Positions 17,992 to 26,681 of a DNA stretch of 64,000 bases are shown in pieces. The stretch's first letter is position 1; each line of letters begins with the position of its first letter. Origin of the DNA: Haloglomus irregulare (lineage in GTDB: Archaea > Halobacteriota > Halobacteria > Halobacteriales > Haloarculaceae); NCBI RefSeq assembly GCF_007421925.1, contig NZ_QMDX01000001.1:146629-210628 (forward strand), in the 5' to 3' direction. Below the pieces are notes generated by a model. It was not told the DNA's origin. It worked only from the letters and a program-made list of their open reading frames with translations, and did not search any database. A program made the position numbers and the translations under genes.

Positions 17992-18543
17992 GTGTACCGT
18001 TCGAACGCGGCAGCACGGCTCCGCCGGCACGTGGGGGCCCTGCTGAGCGACCTCGCCGCGGAGCACGGCGAGCTGGAGGTCGTCCGGCGGCGCTGGGACG
18101 CCGACCCCGCCTCCTACGACGCGCTGGCGGAGGCCTTCGAGGCGTTCGACGTGGTCGGCGGCGCCACCGCCCGGGTCCGGGACCCGGAGGGACGGCTGCT
18201 GCTGGTCCGGCGGGCCGACGGCCCCTGGGCAGACCCCGGTGACGCCCGTCGCCCCGGCGAGGACTACCGGGAGTGCGCCCGCCGCGCGGTCCGCGAGGCG
18301 ACCGGCATCGCCGCCCGCCTGGACGACCTGACCGCCGTCCACGTCCACGTCGCCGAGGACCCCTTCGACCGGCCGCCGCTACCGGACCCGGCGCTCGTCT
18401 TCGAGGCCACCCCGCAGCGCGGCGGCGCCCCGACGCCGGTCCCCGGCGACGGCGTGACCGCCGCCGACTGGTTCCGGCCCGACGACCTCCCCGCGGACCT
18501 GCTGTACGAGGACCTCCGGCCCGCGGTGCCGGACGTGCGGTGA
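17992..18543 (+). CDS. Nudix-fold protein with degenerate Nudix box
   Basis: From GTG 17992 the 183-residue protein has an N-terminal helical part (residues 1-52) and a Nudix-like domain: GGATARVRDPEGRLLLVRRAD, the box region PGEDYRECARRAVREATGI, and VFEATPQRGGAPTP. In the box, the canonical R-E-U-x-E-E is R98-A99-V100-R101-E102-A103. Two of the three metal-binding glutamates are therefore missing. Similar haloarchaeal Nudix proteins are common, so the fold assignment is firm but hydrolase activity is doubtful. The frame is open much further upstream as an antisense shadow of mvk. GTG is chosen because it begins the sensible sequence. Confidence 0.75.
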   Translation: MYRSNAAARLRRHVGALLSDLAAEHGELEVVRRRWDADPASYDALAEAFEAFDVVGGATARVRDPEGRLLLVRRADGPWADPGDARRPGEDYRECARRAVREATGIAARLDDLTAVHVHVAEDPFDRPPLPDPALVFEATPQRGGAPTPVPGDGVTAADWFRPDDLPADLLYEDLRPAVPDVR

Positions 18544-18637
18544 ACACCGACCAGGGAGTCGGCAGGAGACAGTTTCCATCGCGCATGAATCTACCGGTAC
18601 GCATCGGTCCCTGCTGGTCGATGTCCTGCTACTCGCC

Positions 18638-18838
18638 GTGATGGCGACGGCTGTCCCCGCGCATGCACAGTCTGCGACCGCGACGCCGACCGAATGCTGT
18701 GACGACGACTTCGCGGGGGTCGAAACGAACCTCTACCTGATGCTGGGCGGCGGGGTCCTGCTCCTCGCGACGCTTCTTCTCGTCATCGCCGAGGCGACCA
18801 CGCCGGACCCCGGGTCGGGCGACGGGACCGACGAGTGA
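18638..18838 (+). CDS. Small exported single-TM protein, 5' end uncertain
   Basis: The clear part is an AHA-Q signal-peptidase-like site, a short ectodomain with TECCDDDF, one membrane helix (LYLMLGGGVLLLATLLLVIA) and an acidic tail. The annotated GTG start leaves a signal peptide that is too short. In the same frame the hydrophobic stretch continues upstream (HRSLLVDVLLLAVMATAVPA) with no start codon. ATG 18585, one frame off, would give MNLPVR just before it. A one-base frameshift around 18600 would create a perfect signal peptide. Function is unknown. It follows the Nudix gene on the same strand. Confidence 0.55.
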   Translation: MMATAVPAHAQSATATPTECCDDDFAGVETNLYLMLGGGVLLLATLLLVIAEATTPDPGSGDGTDE

Positions 18839-18976
18839 CCGGCGCCGTGCCGACCGGTTGCGGGCTTGTGCACCCGATAACCGAGATATCTGATTGTCTC
18901 GAGTCGCAACCGCCAGTTCCGAACGCGGCCGCCGCTACTCGGGAGATATCGACGGATAACGAGGGTCGTTGCGCGG

Positions 18977-19741
18977 TTACAGTTCCGTCTCGAAGTCCTC
19001 GAGCGCGTAGGTCGGCTCGGCGCCGCGGCGGTCCAGCGTCTCGTTGGCCAGCAGCCAGTAGACGACCGAGAGCGCCTTGCGGCCCTTGTTGTTGGTCGGG
19101 ACGACCAGGTCCACGTTCGAGGTGGTGTTGTTGGAGTCACACATCGCCACGACCGGGATGCCGACGGTGATGGCCTCCTTGACGGCCTGGGAGTCACCGA
19201 TGGGGTCGGTGACGACCACGACGTCGGGCTCGATGTAGCCGTCGTACTTCGGGTTCGTCAGCGTGCCGGGGATGAACCGGCCGGTCCGGGCCCGGGCGCC
19301 GACGGCCTCCGCGAACTTCTCGGCCGGGAACCGGCCGTACTGGCGCGAGGAGGCGACCAGGATCTGCTCGGGGGCGTAGTTCGAGAGGAACGACGCCGCC
19401 GTGCGGATGCGCCGGTCGGTCTGGGACACGTCCAGCACGTACAGCCCGTCCGTGCGGACCCGATGGATGAACCGCTCCATCGACTCCGTCTTCTGCTGGG
19501 TCCCGATGTGGACCCCGCTCTGCAGGTACTCCTCGACCGGGATGAGGAGGTCGGCCTCCTCGTCCGGCATGACGTTCTCGTCGAGGACGGGCGTGGCCGT
19601 CTCGGCCTCGGCCTCCTCGGCGTCCTCTGTGTCGGCCGCCTCCGTGGCGGCGGGCGGTGCGTCGTCGTCGACCTCGGCGTCGGCCTCGGCGTCGGGTGAC
19701 GCCTCGGTCTCTGCCTCAAGGCCTTCCTCGTTGTCGCTCAT
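18977..19741 (-). CDS. rpsB: 30S ribosomal protein uS2
   Basis: The 254-residue protein has a 60-residue acidic N-terminal extension (Glu/Asp/Ala), then the uS2 core. The core shows [67 protein letters not shown] and [19 protein letters not shown]. The last part includes [12 protein letters not shown]. It binds the 30S head-body junction. The acidic extension is typical of haloarchaeal uS2. Its ATG overlaps the eno stop by four bases, so it is the last gene of the coupled S9-type operon. Confidence 0.97.
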   Translation of the reverse strand: MSDNEEGLEAETEASPDAEADAEVDDDAPPAATEAADTEDAEEAEAETATPVLDENVMPDEEADLLIPVEEYLQSGVHIGTQQKTESMERFIHRVRTDGLYVLDVSQTDRRIRTAASFLSNYAPEQILVASSRQYGRFPAEKFAEAVGARARTGRFIPGTLTNPKYDGYIEPDVVVVTDPIGDSQAVKEAITVGIPVVAMCDSNNTTSNVDLVVPTNNKGRKALSVVYWLLANETLDRRGAEPTYALEDFETEL

Positions 19742-20940
19742 GCGGATTCCTCGATTCTGATGAGTTCGTTCAGCTTGGCGGTTCGCTCGCCCCCGACCGC
19801 GCCCGTCTTGATGAACGGGGCCGCGGTCGCGACGGCGAGGTGTGCGATGGTCGTGTCCTCGGTCTCCCCCGACCGGTGGGAGACGACGGCGTCGTAGCCG
19901 GCCCGGTGGGCCGTCTCGACGGCGTCGAACGCGTCACTGAGCGTGCCGATCTGGTTGGGCTTGACCAGGATGCTGTTGCCCGCGTCCCGCGCGATGCCCG
20001 TCTCCAGCCGCGCGACATTGGTGACGAACAGGTCGTCACCACAGACGAGACAGTCCCCGCCGACCCGCGCGGTGAGGTCGGCAAAGCCCTCGTAGTCGTC
20101 CTCGTCCAGCGGGTCCTCCACGTAGACGAGGTCGTACTCGTCGACGAGGTCGGCGATGTAGTCGCGCTGCTCGGCGGGGCTCCGCTCGCGGTCCCCGTAG
20201 CGGTAGACGCCCGCGTCGGCGTCGTACAGCTCGGCCCCGGCGACGTCCAGCCCTATCCGGATCTCGAAGCCGACCGCGTCCTCGACGGCCGCGATGGCCT
20301 CGGCGACGACCTCGAACGCGGTCGCGTCGTCGATGGCGGGCGCCCAGGCACCCTCGTCACCCTTGGCGGCCGGGACGCCCCGATCCTCGAGGATGTCGGC
20401 GACGGCGCCGTGGACCTCGGCGTTCGCGAAGACGGCGTCCGCGACCGAGGGCGCGCCGACCGGCGCGGCGAGGAACTCCTGGATGTGGGTCGCATCGGCG
20501 GCGTGCTCGCCGCCGCCGACGACGTTGCCCAGCGGGGTCGGGAACTCGTTGCCCCGGAACGCACCACCGAGATGCTGGTAGAGCGGCGCCCCGAGCACGT
20601 CGGCAGCGGCCTTCGCGGCCGCCATCGAGACGGCGACGGCGCTGTTGGCGCCGATCTCGGAGAAGGCCTCCGTGCCGTCGGCGGCCCGGAGCGCCGCGTC
20701 GACGCTCCGCTGGTCGCCCGCGTACACCTGCCCCTCGATGCGAGGGACGGCTCGTTCGCGGGCCGCCGCGATGGCCTCGCCGGCGGGTCGCTCGACGGCC
20801 TCGTACTCGCCGGTCGACGCCCCGGAGGGCGCCGCGGCGCGGCCGTGACCGCCCGACTCCGTGTACACCTCGGCCTCGACCGTGGGCGAGCCACGGGAGT
20901 CGAGGATGCGACGGAGCCGCACCTCGGTGATGAGTGTCAT
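19738..20940 (-). CDS. eno: Enolase
   Basis: The 400-residue enzyme interconverts 2-phosphoglycerate and phosphoenolpyruvate. It starts [20 protein letters not shown] and has the [11 protein letters not shown] loop, KGDEGAWAP, and Mg ligands in [22 protein letters not shown] and [11 protein letters not shown]. The catalytic [13 protein letters not shown] Lys, [18 protein letters not shown] and [19 protein letters not shown] follow. The frame extends upstream, but ATG 20940 is correct and overlaps the rpoK stop. A metabolic gene inside a ribosomal/RNA polymerase operon is a known archaeal arrangement. Confidence 0.97.
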   Translation of the reverse strand: MTLITEVRLRRILDSRGSPTVEAEVYTESGGHGRAAAPSGASTGEYEAVERPAGEAIAAARERAVPRIEGQVYAGDQRSVDAALRAADGTEAFSEIGANSAVAVSMAAAKAAADVLGAPLYQHLGGAFRGNEFPTPLGNVVGGGEHAADATHIQEFLAAPVGAPSVADAVFANAEVHGAVADILEDRGVPAAKGDEGAWAPAIDDATAFEVVAEAIAAVEDAVGFEIRIGLDVAGAELYDADAGVYRYGDRERSPAEQRDYIADLVDEYDLVYVEDPLDEDDYEGFADLTARVGGDCLVCGDDLFVTNVARLETGIARDAGNSILVKPNQIGTLSDAFDAVETAHRAGYDAVVSHRSGETEDTTIAHLAVATAAPFIKTGAVGGERTAKLNELIRIEESA

Positions 20941-21131
20941 TCGGCGTCGCCTCCGGGCCCGGTCCGGCGGACGGTGAACGGCAGGACGCCGGCGTCGTAC
21001 TCCTCGGCCGCGATGAGGATGGGCTCGGTCTGGTCGGTCTCGATGAGGACCGGTGCCCCGAACGACACCTGCAGCGCTCGCGCGCCGATGATGCGTGCCT
21101 TCTCGTAGCGGTTGCCTGGCCCCGCCATCAT
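20937..21131 (-). CDS. rpoK: RNA polymerase subunit Rpo6 (K)
   Basis: This 64-residue protein is the archaeal RpoK, homologue of bacterial omega and eukaryotic Rpb6. The signature [21 protein letters not shown] lies at residues 7-26, followed by [18 protein letters not shown]. It helps assemble the largest polymerase subunit. Two adjacent start codons (MMAG) are possible, and the second would give 63 residues. It overlaps both neighbours (rpoN and eno) by four bases. Confidence 0.95.
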   Translation of the reverse strand: MMAGPGNRYEKARIIGARALQVSFGAPVLIETDQTEPILIAAEEYDAGVLPFTVRRTGPGGDAE

Positions 21132-21322
21132 TGATACGGTGCCACCACGTCGACCAGGTCCTTGTGCGAGACGAGCATCCGGCGACAGCAGTGGCGCTCC
21201 ACGCCGAGTTCGTCGAGCACCTGTTCGGGATCATCGTCACCCTCGCGGGTGCGAGTCTTGAACTCCTCCCAGTGCTCGCCGACGACCTTGCCGCACGTGA
21301 AGCATCGGACGGGTACCATCAT
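21128..21322 (-). CDS. rpoN: RNA polymerase subunit Rpo10 (N)
   Basis: The 64-residue RpoN (Rpb10 homologue) shows [19 protein letters not shown] at the start and [17 protein letters not shown] in the second half. The CFTCG and CC pairs form the zinc bundle that contacts Rpo3. Either of the two first ATGs can be used. It sits between S9 and rpoK in the order known from the halobacterial S9 operon. Confidence 0.95.
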   Translation of the reverse strand: MMVPVRCFTCGKVVGEHWEEFKTRTREGDDDPEQVLDELGVERHCCRRMLVSHKDLVDVVAPYQ

Positions 21323-21349
21323 TGGTGTATCACCTTGTGTGTATCTGGG

Positions 21350-21748
21350 TCAGCGGTAGGACTTCTGGTAGCGGGCCCGTGCGCCGGGGCCGCCCCACTT
21401 CTTGGACTCGGACTGCCGGACGTCGTTGACCAGCAGCGAGCGGTCGAAGTTCATGAACGCCTCCCGCAGTTCGGCGTCGTTGGTGTGCTGCACCAGCCCG
21501 CGGGCGATGGCGGTCCGGGCGGCGTCTGCCTGCCCGGAGAACCCACCGCCCTGCACGGAGATGTCGATATCGACGCCCTCTCGCAGCTCGTCCTCGGCGA
21601 TGCGGAACGGCTCCGTCATCTTGAGTCGCGCGAGCTCGGGCTCGACCAGCTCGACCGGCTGGGAGTTGATTCGTACCTTGCCGCTGCCGTCCTGCACGGT
21701 GGCGCGGGCGACGGCGGTCTTCTTCTTGCCTGAGGTGTTCGTGACCAT
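21350..21748 (-). CDS. rpsI: 30S ribosomal protein uS9
   Basis: The 132-residue protein starts [21 protein letters not shown] and includes [20 protein letters not shown] and [17 protein letters not shown]. It ends in the universal basic tail [14 protein letters not shown], whose last residues reach the P-site tRNA. It lies two bases downstream of uL13 and 27 bases before rpoN. Confidence 0.97.
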   Translation of the reverse strand: MVTNTSGKKKTAVARATVQDGSGKVRINSQPVELVEPELARLKMTEPFRIAEDELREGVDIDISVQGGGFSGQADAARTAIARGLVQHTNDAELREAFMNFDRSLLVNDVRQSESKKWGGPGARARYQKSYR

Positions 21749-21750
21749 GC

Positions 21751-22188
21751 TTACCAGGTGACGTTGGCGCCGAGTTCCTCGCTGATATCGCCCAGCGAGG
21801 TAAAGCGGATGTTCGACAGCCGGTCCAGCGAGGTCCCCTCGATGACCGTACCGTCCTCCTCGTAGGGGTTTCCGACGTAGACCCGGACGCGCTCGAACGC
21901 CTCGCGTCCGCGGGTCGTCTCGTGCGGGACCATCCCCCGGACGGCACGCTTGAAGATGCCGTCCGGCCGCTTGGGGTAGTAGGGCCCCCGGTCGGAGCCC
22001 ACGCGGCGCCGCTCGCGGTACTTCTCCATCGTCGACTCCTCGCGGCCGGTGATGACCGCGTCCTCGGCGTTGACGATGGCGACGCGCTCGCCGTCGAGCG
22101 CGCGCTCGGCGACCTCGCTCGCGACGCGACCCAGGATGCAGTCCCGTGCGTCGACGACGACGTCGGCGTCGTACTCGGCGTAGCTCAT
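21751..22188 (-). CDS. rplM: 50S ribosomal protein uL13
   Basis: The 145-residue protein shows [40 protein letters not shown], and the [20 protein letters not shown] stretch typical of archaeal uL13. Its start overlaps L18e by four bases. It is an early-assembly 50S protein. Confidence 0.97.
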   Translation of the reverse strand: MSYAEYDADVVVDARDCILGRVASEVAERALDGERVAIVNAEDAVITGREESTMEKYRERRRVGSDRGPYYPKRPDGIFKRAVRGMVPHETTRGREAFERVRVYVGNPYEEDGTVIEGTSLDRLSNIRFTSLGDISEELGANVTW

Positions 22189-22541
22189 CGGATCACCCGG
22201 ACGTCGGAGCCTTCGTGATTACGGTCCAGTGCCTCTTCTAGCGTGATGGCCTCGCCAGCCGCCTCGATCTTCGTCTCGGCGGTGCCGGAGAAGTTCACGG
22301 CCGCCACCGTGACGTCCGTGCGGAGCGCGCCGGAGCCGAGCACCTTGCCCGGCACGACGACGGTCTCCTCGGGCTGGGCGTAGCGGTCGATGCGGCCCAG
22401 GTTGACCTCCGCGTGGGTGCGGCGCGGCTTCTCCAGCCGGGCCGCGATGTCGCCCCACACGTCGCCGCCACCGTTGCGGGTGGCGGTCTTGAGGTCGGCG
22501 ATGAGGCTGGCGAGCCTCGGGTTCGTCTTGTTACTGCTCAT
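22185..22541 (-). CDS. rpl18e: 50S ribosomal protein L18e
   Basis: The 118-residue protein starts [20 protein letters not shown] and continues [20 protein letters not shown], with [20 protein letters not shown] and a final VRVIR. L18e is an archaeal/eukaryotic protein of the uL15/eL18 fold. The frame runs on upstream through the tRNA-Leu region, so ATG 22541 is chosen. It lies only 27 bases after tRNA-Leu, so the tRNA and the mRNA probably share one primary transcript. Confidence 0.95.
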   Translation of the reverse strand: MSSNKTNPRLASLIADLKTATRNGGGDVWGDIAARLEKPRRTHAEVNLGRIDRYAQPEETVVVPGKVLGSGALRTDVTVAAVNFSGTAETKIEAAGEAITLEEALDRNHEGSDVRVIR

Positions 22542-22568
22542 TGTTGTGAGTTCCGCAGAAGGGTGGCA

Positions 22569-22653
22569 TGCAGGGAGCAGGATTTGAACCTGCGGACCCC
22601 TACGGGACAGCGCCCTGAACGCTGCGCCGTTGGCCAAACTTGGCTATCCCTGC
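22569..22653 (-). tRNA. tRNA-Leu (CAG)
   Basis: The reverse strand folds into a class II cloverleaf. The acceptor is GCAGGGA/TCCCTGC with discriminator A. The D arm is GCC...GGC, and the anticodon stem CAGCG/CGCTG carries the loop TTCAGGG with anticodon CAG. A long variable arm comes from TCCCGTAGGGGTCC. The T arm is GCAGG-TTCAAAT-CCTGC. It reads CUG leucine codons, which are very common in this genome. The 3' CCA is not encoded. The gene lies between rpoD and rpl18e inside the ribosomal operon. Confidence 0.96.
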
Positions 22654-22853
22654 GCGCGTCCACCCGTTCGTTGCTACCCTTCAAACCGCTTTCGGTCCCG
22701 CAACCGGGGGCGTCGCGGGCCATCGAGCCCCGCCGCTCGTCGGCCCCGGAGGGGCCCCATGTGAGCGGTCGTGTGCCGGCCGTGGCGCGAGCCGCGGCGC
22801 GGCGTCGGGGTCGTGGATTCATCGCGGTTGGTGGGTGTGTGGTTCGGTCGTCG
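22654..22853. other. Spacer between rpoD and tRNA-Leu
   Basis: No gene is seen. On the reverse strand the weak A+T patch GGTTTGAAGGG near 22679-22689 might be a tRNA promoter, but it is not convincing. The G+C-rich rest has no repeat that I can recognise. Confidence 0.35.
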
Positions 22854-23612
22854 TTACAGCTGGACTGCCTGCTCGAGTTCGTCGGCGCGGTCAGCCAGCG
22901 AGTCGACCGCGTTCAGAACGAGATCGGACACCGGGAGCGAACCGTCGCTCTCGATGCTGAACACGAACGCGTTGGGCACGTCGTGCACCTCGACCTCCTT
23001 CCCGGGGTAGCGCTTCGAGAGGTCGTGGTCGAACGACTCCGTCGGGACGAGTTCGCCGTCGTCCTCGATGACGCCCCGCAGGATGTTCGGCTCGTCCTCC
23101 CAGTCGGCGGCGTCGCCGACGACCTCGATCCGCTGGAGGTGTCGGTAGCCGACGGCCACGCCACCCTGATGTTTGGCGTGGCTCTTGCCGTGGTCCATCA
23201 CCGCCTCGGCCTCGATCTCGAGGCGCTGGGGGGAGTCGGCCCCCTCCGGATACTTCAGGTCGATGATGGGGATGTTGTCGTCGGCGGGCTCCACCCGGTC
23301 GTCGGCCGATACGAGGTCGCCCGAGTACGCGGTGTCGGGCCCCTCGACGTCCAGCGCGAGGGTGGCCGTCTCGCCCACGTCGTAGTCGTCGGGCGTCGTC
23401 AGCGGGACGAGCCCGAGGCGGAGCGAAATCTGCTCGTCGAACATGACCGACGAGTTCTCGATGACACGGACGGTGTCGATGGACAGCGTGGGGACGTCCG
23501 ACACGATGGCCCGGCGGATGCCGTTGGCGAAGGCCGGCGTGATGTCCCGGACGACGAACCGCGCGTCCCGTTCGTCCCGGTCGATGAACTCCACCTCGTA
23601 GTCCTCGCTCAT
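22854..23612 (-). CDS. rpoD: RNA polymerase subunit Rpo3 (D)
   Basis: The 252-residue RpoD is the archaeal counterpart of bacterial alpha/Rpb3. It starts [20 protein letters not shown] and continues [20 protein letters not shown], the helix used for dimerisation with Rpo11. It ends with [20 protein letters not shown]. The cysteines of the 4Fe-4S ferredoxin-like insert found in some archaea are absent, which is usual in halophiles. The frame extends through S11, but ATG 23612 is one base after the S11 stop. Confidence 0.96.
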   Translation of the reverse strand: MSEDYEVEFIDRDERDARFVVRDITPAFANGIRRAIVSDVPTLSIDTVRVIENSSVMFDEQISLRLGLVPLTTPDDYDVGETATLALDVEGPDTAYSGDLVSADDRVEPADDNIPIIDLKYPEGADSPQRLEIEAEAVMDHGKSHAKHQGGVAVGYRHLQRIEVVGDAADWEDEPNILRGVIEDDGELVPTESFDHDLSKRYPGKEVEVHDVPNAFVFSIESDGSLPVSDLVLNAVDSLADRADELEQAVQL

Positions 23613-23613
23613 C

Positions 23614-24012
23614 TCAGAACCCGCTGTTCTTCGGTGCCCGCGTCCCGTCGTGCGGGATGGGCGTGACGTCTTCGATGCGGCCGATCTCCAGGCCCGCACG
23701 GGCGAGCGCACGGATGGTCGCCTGGGCGCCCGGACCGGGACTCTTCTGCAGGTTGCCACCGGGACCCCGCACCTTCACGTGCAGGCCCTTCAGGCCGGCG
23801 GCCTGGACCTCCTCGGCGACGACCTCGGCCATCTGCATCGCGGCGTACGGCGAGGCCTCGTCGCGGTTCTGCTTCACCACGGTCCCGCCGGAGGACTTCG
23901 CGATGGTCTCGGCGCCGGTCAGGTCCGTCACGGTGATGACGGTGTTGTTGAACGACGCGTAGACGTGGGCGACACCCCATCGGTCCTGTGATACGTCTTC
24001 CTGGGAGCTCAT
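23614..24012 (-). CDS. rps11: 30S ribosomal protein uS11
   Basis: The 132-residue protein has [40 protein letters not shown], and the C-terminal [20 protein letters not shown] that is nearly universal. It binds the 30S platform near the 3' end of 16S rRNA. It overlaps uS4 by four bases. Confidence 0.97.
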   Translation of the reverse strand: MSSQEDVSQDRWGVAHVYASFNNTVITVTDLTGAETIAKSSGGTVVKQNRDEASPYAAMQMAEVVAEEVQAAGLKGLHVKVRGPGGNLQKSPGPGAQATIRALARAGLEIGRIEDVTPIPHDGTRAPKNSGF

Positions 24013-24533
24013 TCCTGCTCACCTGCTCGTTCGGGATGGAGGTCGTCGGCCAGCGGGCTCGACTCGTCGAACTCGATGTGGTCCTCCTCGGCGGTATCGA
24101 CCGTGTAGCCCGGCCGCGTGACGCGGGCGTCGCGCACGGTAACGTGCCCGTGGACGATGAACTGTCGCGCCTGGTCGGCCGTGTTGCCCAGCCCCTGCCG
24201 GTAGGCGACCGTCTGCAGTCGCCGTTCGAGGATGTCGGTCACCTCGAGGGCCAGCACGTCGCCCAGCCCGTCGTCCTCGCCCATGAGGCCGATGCGGCGC
24301 AGTCGCGCGAGGAACTGGTCGCGGGCCCGCTGTGCCGCCGCGTCCGGCTCGGTCTGGCCCAGCAGCGAGCGGGCCTCCCGCCGGAACGAGCGCAGCGTCG
24401 ACTGCGTCCGCCACAGCTCCTCCTTGTTCTTCAGCCCGTAGCGGTCGAGCAGTCCGGACTCCTCGTTGATGCGCTCGCCCTGGTACGGGTGGTTCGGTGT
24501 CTCGTAGAACTTGGTGTTGCTACCGAGTGCCAT
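24009..24533 (-). CDS. rps4: 30S ribosomal protein uS4
   Basis: The 174-residue archaeal uS4 begins [20 protein letters not shown]. It carries the S4 RNA-binding domain with [18 protein letters not shown] and [20 protein letters not shown]. It nucleates 30S assembly on 16S rRNA. Its ATG shares one base with the uS13 stop codon, which indicates tight coupling. Confidence 0.97.
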   Translation of the reverse strand: MALGSNTKFYETPNHPYQGERINEESGLLDRYGLKNKEELWRTQSTLRSFRREARSLLGQTEPDAAAQRARDQFLARLRRIGLMGEDDGLGDVLALEVTDILERRLQTVAYRQGLGNTADQARQFIVHGHVTVRDARVTRPGYTVDTAEEDHIEFDESSPLADDLHPERAGEQE

Positions 24534-25063
24534 TATTCCTCCTCAGCCGCGGCCTCCTCGGCCTGCTCTTCCTTGATCGCCTCGACGTTGACGCCGATGG
24601 TGCCCTCCGTTCGGCCCGTCGACTTGGTCCGCTGTCCGCGGACCTTCTGGCCCCGCTCGTGGCGGGTACCCTTGTACGAGTCGATCATCTTCATGCGGTT
24701 GATGTCCTGACGACGCGTCATCTCGAGTTCGTTGCCGATCTCGTGGGTCGTCTCCCCGCTGAAGTAGTCGGTGCGGTGGTTGTTCATCCAGTCGGGCACC
24801 TCGTCGGCGTACCCCTCGACGAGCTCGACGACACCCTCGATGGTCTCGTCGTCGAGCTTGCCGAAGACGGCGCGCCGGTCGACCTCCGCCTTCTCCGCGA
24901 TGAGGCGGGCGGCCCGGTGACCGATGCCGTTCAACTCCGTTAGCGACCGCTCGACGGACTTGGTACCGTCGAGGTCGGTCTGTCCGATACGGACGAAGTA
25001 GCGGATGTCCTCCTCCTCGGATTCGGACTCCGCCTCGTCCGCGTCTGGGTCTTCTGCACTCAT
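24533..25063 (-). CDS. rps13: 30S ribosomal protein uS13
   Basis: The 176-residue protein has an acidic N-terminal extension, then IRYFVRIGQTDLDGTKSVE, LTELNGIGHRAARLIAEKAE, and the basic tail region GTRHERGQKVRGQRTKSTGR. It ends in a second acidic stretch. uS13 touches the P-site tRNA and the 50S bridge. It is the first protein gene after tRNA-Ser, 19 bases from it. Confidence 0.97.
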   Translation of the reverse strand: MSAEDPDADEAESESEEEDIRYFVRIGQTDLDGTKSVERSLTELNGIGHRAARLIAEKAEVDRRAVFGKLDDETIEGVVELVEGYADEVPDWMNNHRTDYFSGETTHEIGNELEMTRRQDINRMKMIDSYKGTRHERGQKVRGQRTKSTGRTEGTIGVNVEAIKEEQAEEAAAEEE

Positions 25064-25082
25064 GTCTTGTTGGTGTGGCTAG

Positions 25083-25164
25083 CGCGGCGGCGGGGATTCG
25101 AACCCCGGAGGCTTGCGCCACAGAGTTAGCAACCCTGCGCCTTAGACCACTCGGCCACCGCCGC
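25083..25164 (-). tRNA. tRNA-Ser (GCT)
   Basis: On the reverse strand the acceptor GCGGCGG/CCGCCGC has discriminator G. The D arm starts TGGCCGAGTGGTCTAAGGC. The anticodon stem CAGGG/CTCTG closes the loop TTGCTAA with anticodon GCT, which reads AGC/AGU. The long variable arm TGGCGCAAGCCTCC and the T arm CGGGG-TTCGAAT-CCCCG complete a class II tRNA. CCA is not encoded. It is the first gene of the S13-S4-S11-rpoD operon, so its maturation also frees the mRNA leader. Confidence 0.96.
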
Positions 25165-25210
25165 TAAGCCGTTCTTTGTGGTAATCTCGCCCCGGCCGAG
25201 CCGGAACTCG

Positions 25211-25270
25211 CGGGTGCCGAGCACCCGCTACAGTGTTTGCGTCCGGAACTACCGTGCAGGTGCATAAAAA
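25211..25270 (-). promoter_or_regulatory. Promoter and leader hairpin of the tRNA-Ser/S13 operon
   Basis: A reverse-strand TATA box, TTTTTATG at 25263-25270, lies about 100 bases upstream of tRNA-Ser. In the transcribed leader the 17 bases 25211-25227 form a perfect hairpin, with stem CGGGTGC/GCACCCG and a 3-base loop. The hairpin could help tRNA 5' processing or attenuate the operon. Only the sequence symmetry is directly seen. Confidence 0.5.
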
Positions 25271-25336
25271 CGTAGTGATGCCGTTCCGGTGTGCCAGGAC
25301 GTGTCCCGACGCTCCGGGGCCGTCTCGGCGTCGTGG

Positions 25337-25603
25337 TCAGTCCCGGTCGCGTGCGAGCGTCCCGCGCTCGCTCACCTGCAGGATGGTTCGCATGTTCCGG
25401 TAGATGGATCCGGAGTCCGTCTCCTCGCCCGGGTCGTACAGGTCCGACACCCGGAACAGGACGGCAGCCACCCGCTCGGACTCGTCGCTCTCGCCCCGAA
25501 CGTCCCGGGCCACCTCGCGGATGAGCGCCGCCCGTTCGGGGTCGTCCTCAGGCGTTCCCGTCCCGCCCTCGCCCCCCGGACCGGCGGTCGCGTCGTCGCT
25601 CAC
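25337..25603 (-). CDS. Conserved haloarchaeal protein co-transcribed with mrp
   Basis: The 88-residue protein has a Gly/acidic N-terminus and a helical core (RAALIREVARDVRGESDESE, VAAVLFRVSDLYDPGEE) ending IYRNMRTILQVSERGTLARD. I do not recognise a characterised family. Its ATG overlaps the stop of the Mrp gene by four bases, so the two are translated together and this may be an accessory of the Fe-S carrier. That link is inference from position. Confidence 0.8.
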   Translation of the reverse strand: MSDDATAGPGGEGGTGTPEDDPERAALIREVARDVRGESDESERVAAVLFRVSDLYDPGEETDSGSIYRNMRTILQVSERGTLARDRD

Positions 25604-26658
25604 TGCTCCGGCGTGCGCGCCGCCCCCTGCTCGCGGCGCCGGTGGACGATTCCCTGCATGTTCGCGGCCGTCCGGACGAACCCGCGGAACGACTCCCCGG
25701 TCTCGCTGTCGTCGTCGAGCACGACCGGCTCCCCGGCGTCGCCACCCTCGCGGACGGCAGGGTCAAGCGGGACGCTCCCCAGAAACGGCATGTCGTTCTC
25801 CTCGGCGAACCGCTCGCCGCCGCCGGACCCGAAGATGTCGTGCGTGCTCCCGCAGTCCGGGCAGCGGAAGCCGGCCATGTTCTCGACGATGCCCAGAACG
25901 GGCGTGTCGTGCTTGCCGAACATGCGCAGCCCCTTCCGGGCGTCGTCCAGCGCGACCTCCTGCGGGGTCGTGACGATGACCGCGCCCGACACCGGCACCG
26001 ATTGCAGCATCGTCAGCTGGGTGTCCCCGGTCCCCGGCGGCAGGTCGACGATCATGTAGTCCAGCGCCCCCCACTCGACGTCCTCCCACAGCTGGGTGAT
26101 GATCTTGTGGACCATCGGGCCCCGCCAGATGACGGGGTCGTCCTCGCCCAGCAGGAAGTCCATCGACATCAGCTTCATCCCGTACTGCTCGGGGGGGACC
26201 ATCGTCTCGTCCTGGGTCGCCTTGGGCTGCTCCCCGGCGTCGAGCATGCGGGGCACGTTCGGGCCGTACACGTCGGCATCGAACAGGCCGACACGGGCGC
26301 CGCGGTCCGCGAGCCCGGCCGCCAGATTGACCGCGACGGTCGACTTGCCGACGCCACCCTTGCCGGAGGCGACGGCGATGACGTTCTTCACCCCCGGGAG
26401 GATCTGGTCCTCCGGCGCGACCCCGCGGTCGACGCTCGCCGACAGCTCGACCGACAGGCCGAAGCCCGACAGCGCCCCGCGGACGTCCTCGGCGACGCCG
26501 GTCTCCGTCGGGGAGTACGGCGCCCCCAGCGCGAGGTCCACCTCGATGGCGTCGCCCACGGTCACGTCGTTGACCAGCCCCAGCGAGACGATGTCGTCGC
26601 CCAGGTCGGGGTCCTGTACCGTCCGCAGCGCGTCGAGAACGGCGTCCCTGTCTACCAT
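25600..26658 (-). CDS. mrp: Mrp/ApbC-type iron-sulfur carrier ATPase
   Basis: The 352-residue protein has an N-terminal MIP18/DUF59 domain (residues 1-80; VQDPDLGDDIVSLGLVNDV). The P-loop ATPase that follows has the deviant Walker A GKGGVGKST at about 99. It also has DADVYGPNVPRML, a switch region VDLPPGTGDTQLT, and CPDC in the GFRCPDCGSTHDIFG loop, which can hold a bridging Fe-S cluster. The family loads 4Fe-4S clusters onto apoproteins in the cytoplasm. A TATA-like CCTTATC about 28 bases upstream predicts a leaderless message. Several haloarchaeal paralogues exist, so the symbol is given as the family name. Confidence 0.93.
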   Translation of the reverse strand: MVDRDAVLDALRTVQDPDLGDDIVSLGLVNDVTVGDAIEVDLALGAPYSPTETGVAEDVRGALSGFGLSVELSASVDRGVAPEDQILPGVKNVIAVASGKGGVGKSTVAVNLAAGLADRGARVGLFDADVYGPNVPRMLDAGEQPKATQDETMVPPEQYGMKLMSMDFLLGEDDPVIWRGPMVHKIITQLWEDVEWGALDYMIVDLPPGTGDTQLTMLQSVPVSGAVIVTTPQEVALDDARKGLRMFGKHDTPVLGIVENMAGFRCPDCGSTHDIFGSGGGERFAEENDMPFLGSVPLDPAVREGGDAGEPVVLDDDSETGESFRGFVRTAANMQGIVHRRREQGAARTPEQ

Positions 26659-26681
26659 TACCGAGGATAGGCGCCCTGCGA

